Source: Glossina fuscipes (taxonomy: Eukaryota > Arthropoda > Insecta > Diptera > Glossinidae). Taken from it: 64,000 nt of DNA. This document shows, in pieces, positions 62,001-64,000 of this stretch. The DNA is taken from positions 1-64,000 of the forward strand of contig NW_024006388.1 in assembly GCF_014805625.2 (NCBI RefSeq). Direction: 5' to 3'. The translations under genes were made by a program, and so were the position numbers. The notes under the pieces are model-generated. The model did not search any database. It saw only the letters and a list, made by a program, of their open reading frames with translations, and was not told the DNA's origin. Each line of letters starts with the position of its first letter. The first letter of the stretch is position 1.

Positions 62001-63761
62001 TCGTGTGTTCGCTTGAAATTTGCCACAGATGGCAGTTGGGATCCTGCCAGCACCATTTAGATTGAAAAGTCTTACTGGTCTAGTCCTCGAACACAGTAAT
62101 AATGTCTCTCATCCAAAGCAGAGAAAATACAGAGAGCTGCTCTTCTTTTTCTTATTTTTCAATCACTAAAGCAAGGTCTCTAGGTTGGTTTTCTATTTCA
62201 TTTCCTATCATTCAAAGAGCATAACAAAGAGCAAATAGGAAAGCAATTAAAGAAATACCTACGATTAGAAAGAAAATCCGCTTAGGTAGGAGTAAACTGT
62301 ATAATGCTTGCCCTTTTGTAGCTATAAAGAGCAAAAAAAAGGACAACGCCTTTCTTTCAAAGCCAAACGAAACGTATCGCTTGCAAATGTTACTTTTAAG
62401 ACCATGGAGGAAATGGTTCCGCTTACTAACAATTAGCAATTGAAAGTTGAAGTAAACAGTCGAACTAAGTAAGACCGAAAAAATCAATTTGTTATAGTTT
62501 TTAGGAGAAGGATATTGAACAAAATCAATTTATTACATCAACTTGGAGTCAACCTGACATTGCATGACAAATTTCACGAATGCATCTGTCACTGTTGCAA
62601 CAATGACTCAACTAAGACGTGCATTACTACTTGTATGCGTTAACCCAACGCCCACAGCACTAAAATAATTTTAATTTTTTTTTTTTTTTTGTGTTATTTG
62701 GCAGCAATGTGTTTAAATAGCAAAAACGAAAAAAGGAAATAAATTTTCGTCCTTATTAATCCTGCAGTTGTTGTCTATACAACGCCGACACATTTGTTTA
62801 AATGGTTTGTTTGTCTGCAGGTGCATTTTTATATGTCTCTCGGATACATTTCGTTTCAAACAAGAGAGAGAGAGAGAGAGAGAAAAACCACAAATATAAT
62901 AAAATTAAATCAACAAACTTTTATATCAACTGCCAACAAGGCTTTTAATCTAAAAGTCTAGACATTCGTTTAGCAAAGTTTACTTTAGACCGTAAGATAG
63001 CAATTATAGCAAACAAATTTTGGCAGCTTTCTTCCGTTCCAAGCACATGCTTACTACTTCGCAATTGCCAAGATAGCTTAAGTCTGATAGGAGATAAAAC
63101 TTCTGGCAAACTTGATAGAAGCATTGCTTAATTCAACCGTAGAGGAATGGTGCACCTTCCTCTGCAATGGCATTTAAACTTTGATATCAATTTAATTGCG
63201 ATCATTAGGATACTGTTCAAGGTGTAATTATGGGTGTTATCCGTATACCGCCCTATGTGACGTATGTGTTCGTCTTTCCATTCTCTCCTTATTGCGTTTT
63301 ACAAAATTTAAATGTTAAGAATTGATTTTCGATGCCGGAAGGGAAGATCGGAAAATAAGAAAACCTGTTGTATGTTTCCAGGTTAGATCTGTAAGCTCGT
63401 TCGGAAAATAATTTCGATTTCTCTCAACGGAAGACGATTTAATTTAATTTTGTATTTTTGACAGCTGACACACCGAAGCTTGCTTGCTGGAAAGTTCAAT
63501 CGACTTACTTACTGATTTAGAGTACATTTTGATTGGTAGAAGGCAAAAATGCTGTCCAAGCAGGAAAAACATTTTCCGATATATGTAGAGAAAAAGTGCT
63601 AACACGATGCTAGTGTCAAAAGTGAACATGCATGAAGAAAACTTTCTCGTTGGACTGCTTGGAACTAATCACGACAAAATAAAGACACTTATTGAGGCAA
63701 ATTGCCGAATAATATCTCGAGATCGCCGAAAGATTAAATTTGTCGAGTTTGAAAGTGCACA
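59086..63761. other. Unannotated AT-rich DNA
   Basis: No gene is supported. 60410-60634 on the minus strand is an open frame of 74 codons with protein-like composition but no recognisable family. A 7-bp perfect hairpin (TTTCCCG-CTGTGGT-CGGGAAA) lies at about 61814-61834. Confidence 0.5.
62863..62882. repeat. (AG)n microsatellite
   Basis: Ten AG units. Confidence 0.95.
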
Positions 63762-63808
63762 ATGACGTGCAACGTCATTACAACCAAATTCTCAATTTTC
63801 TGACGTCA
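63762..63808. promoter_or_regulatory. Cluster of CRE/ATF-like palindromes
   Basis: ATGACGT (63762-63768) and ACGTCAT (63772-63778) form an inverted pair three bases apart, and a perfect TGACGTCA lies at 63801-63808. TGACGTCA is the known binding site of CREB/ATF bZIP factors. No gene start is visible nearby, so regulatory function is inference only. Confidence 0.3.
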
Positions 63809-64000
63809 TGTGAAGCGAAACACTTGTACTTCCACAATATTAAGAAAAAAAAAAAAAACGGATGGAGACGCTGATATGGAACTATCTATATCTCCCCTGG
63901 AAAAAGCAAGCTCCATCCTCTGCAAGCGATTGCAATGATTGCAGATTGTGGTTAAATTCCCCTCCCCTACCCAATATGTTCGATTCAATTTCATAGCCGA
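63809..64000. other. Unannotated end of window
   Basis: An A run (63845-63859) and a 62-codon minus frame that crosses it. Nothing supported. Confidence 0.5.

Noticed and set aside
1..64000. CRISPR arrays, bacterial operons or endosymbiont insertions
   Set aside because: No regularly spaced repeats with unique spacers and no dense coding anywhere; repeats present are microsatellites or dispersed fly-type elements.

Overview
The window reads as nuclear, non-coding DNA from a higher dipteran fly (a cyclorrhaphan such as a tephritid, drosophilid, muscid or tsetse). It is about two-thirds A+T by eye. It has long A and T runs, (TA)n, (CA)n, (CATA)n and (ATC)n microsatellites, and dispersed repeats built around GTCY/RGAC tracts, as is usual for flies. 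I see no operons, no bacterial-style gene packing, no rRNA and no intact tRNA gene. The species assignment is inference.

No intact protein-coding gene is supported. The longest open frames (127 to 176 codons) are low-complexity, antisense to relics, or fall inside decayed transposons. The window is best described as intergenic DNA or the inside of a very large intron, filled by old transposable-element debris.

Four decayed transposon coding regions could be recognised by translating across frameshifts. (1) A LINE reverse-transcriptase relic lies on + at about 8045-8580. (2) A probable LINE C-terminal relic lies on - at about 11400-11560. (3) A Tc1/mariner-superfamily transposase C-terminus lies on - at about 43793-44010. 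(4) A LINE RNase H plus C-terminal zinc-knuckle relic lies on - at about 47480-47937. All carry stops or frameshifts and cannot be functional.

Three families of short dispersed repeats recur. A tRNA-derived SINE-like family has three + copies (about 20705, 24140 and 34880), with a pol III B-box and a shared CT-rich tail. Repeat family A (core resembling ACCAAATTTNATCAAAAT next to a GGACAGACGGACAG tract) has about five copies. Repeat family D (RGAC tract, then a block ending GGCAAAATGAATATACC) has four copies. A and D share the RGAC/GTCY module, as in the mini-me type elements known from flies.

Region by region: 1-7.3 kb is a family A copy, then unannotated AT-rich DNA and a 1-kb cluster of short tandem repeats (5.0-6.1 kb). 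7.3-16 kb holds LINE relics and A/D copies. 16-35 kb is mostly plain AT-rich DNA with microsatellites and the three SINE copies. 37-44 kb has A and D copies, a decayed ~100-bp tandem repeat and the transposase relic. 47.5 kb has the LINE RNase H relic. 48-64 kb is largely featureless, with one D copy, one A copy and, at the far end, a cluster of CRE-like palindromes. No novel multi-gene system was found; the interesting content is repeat archaeology.
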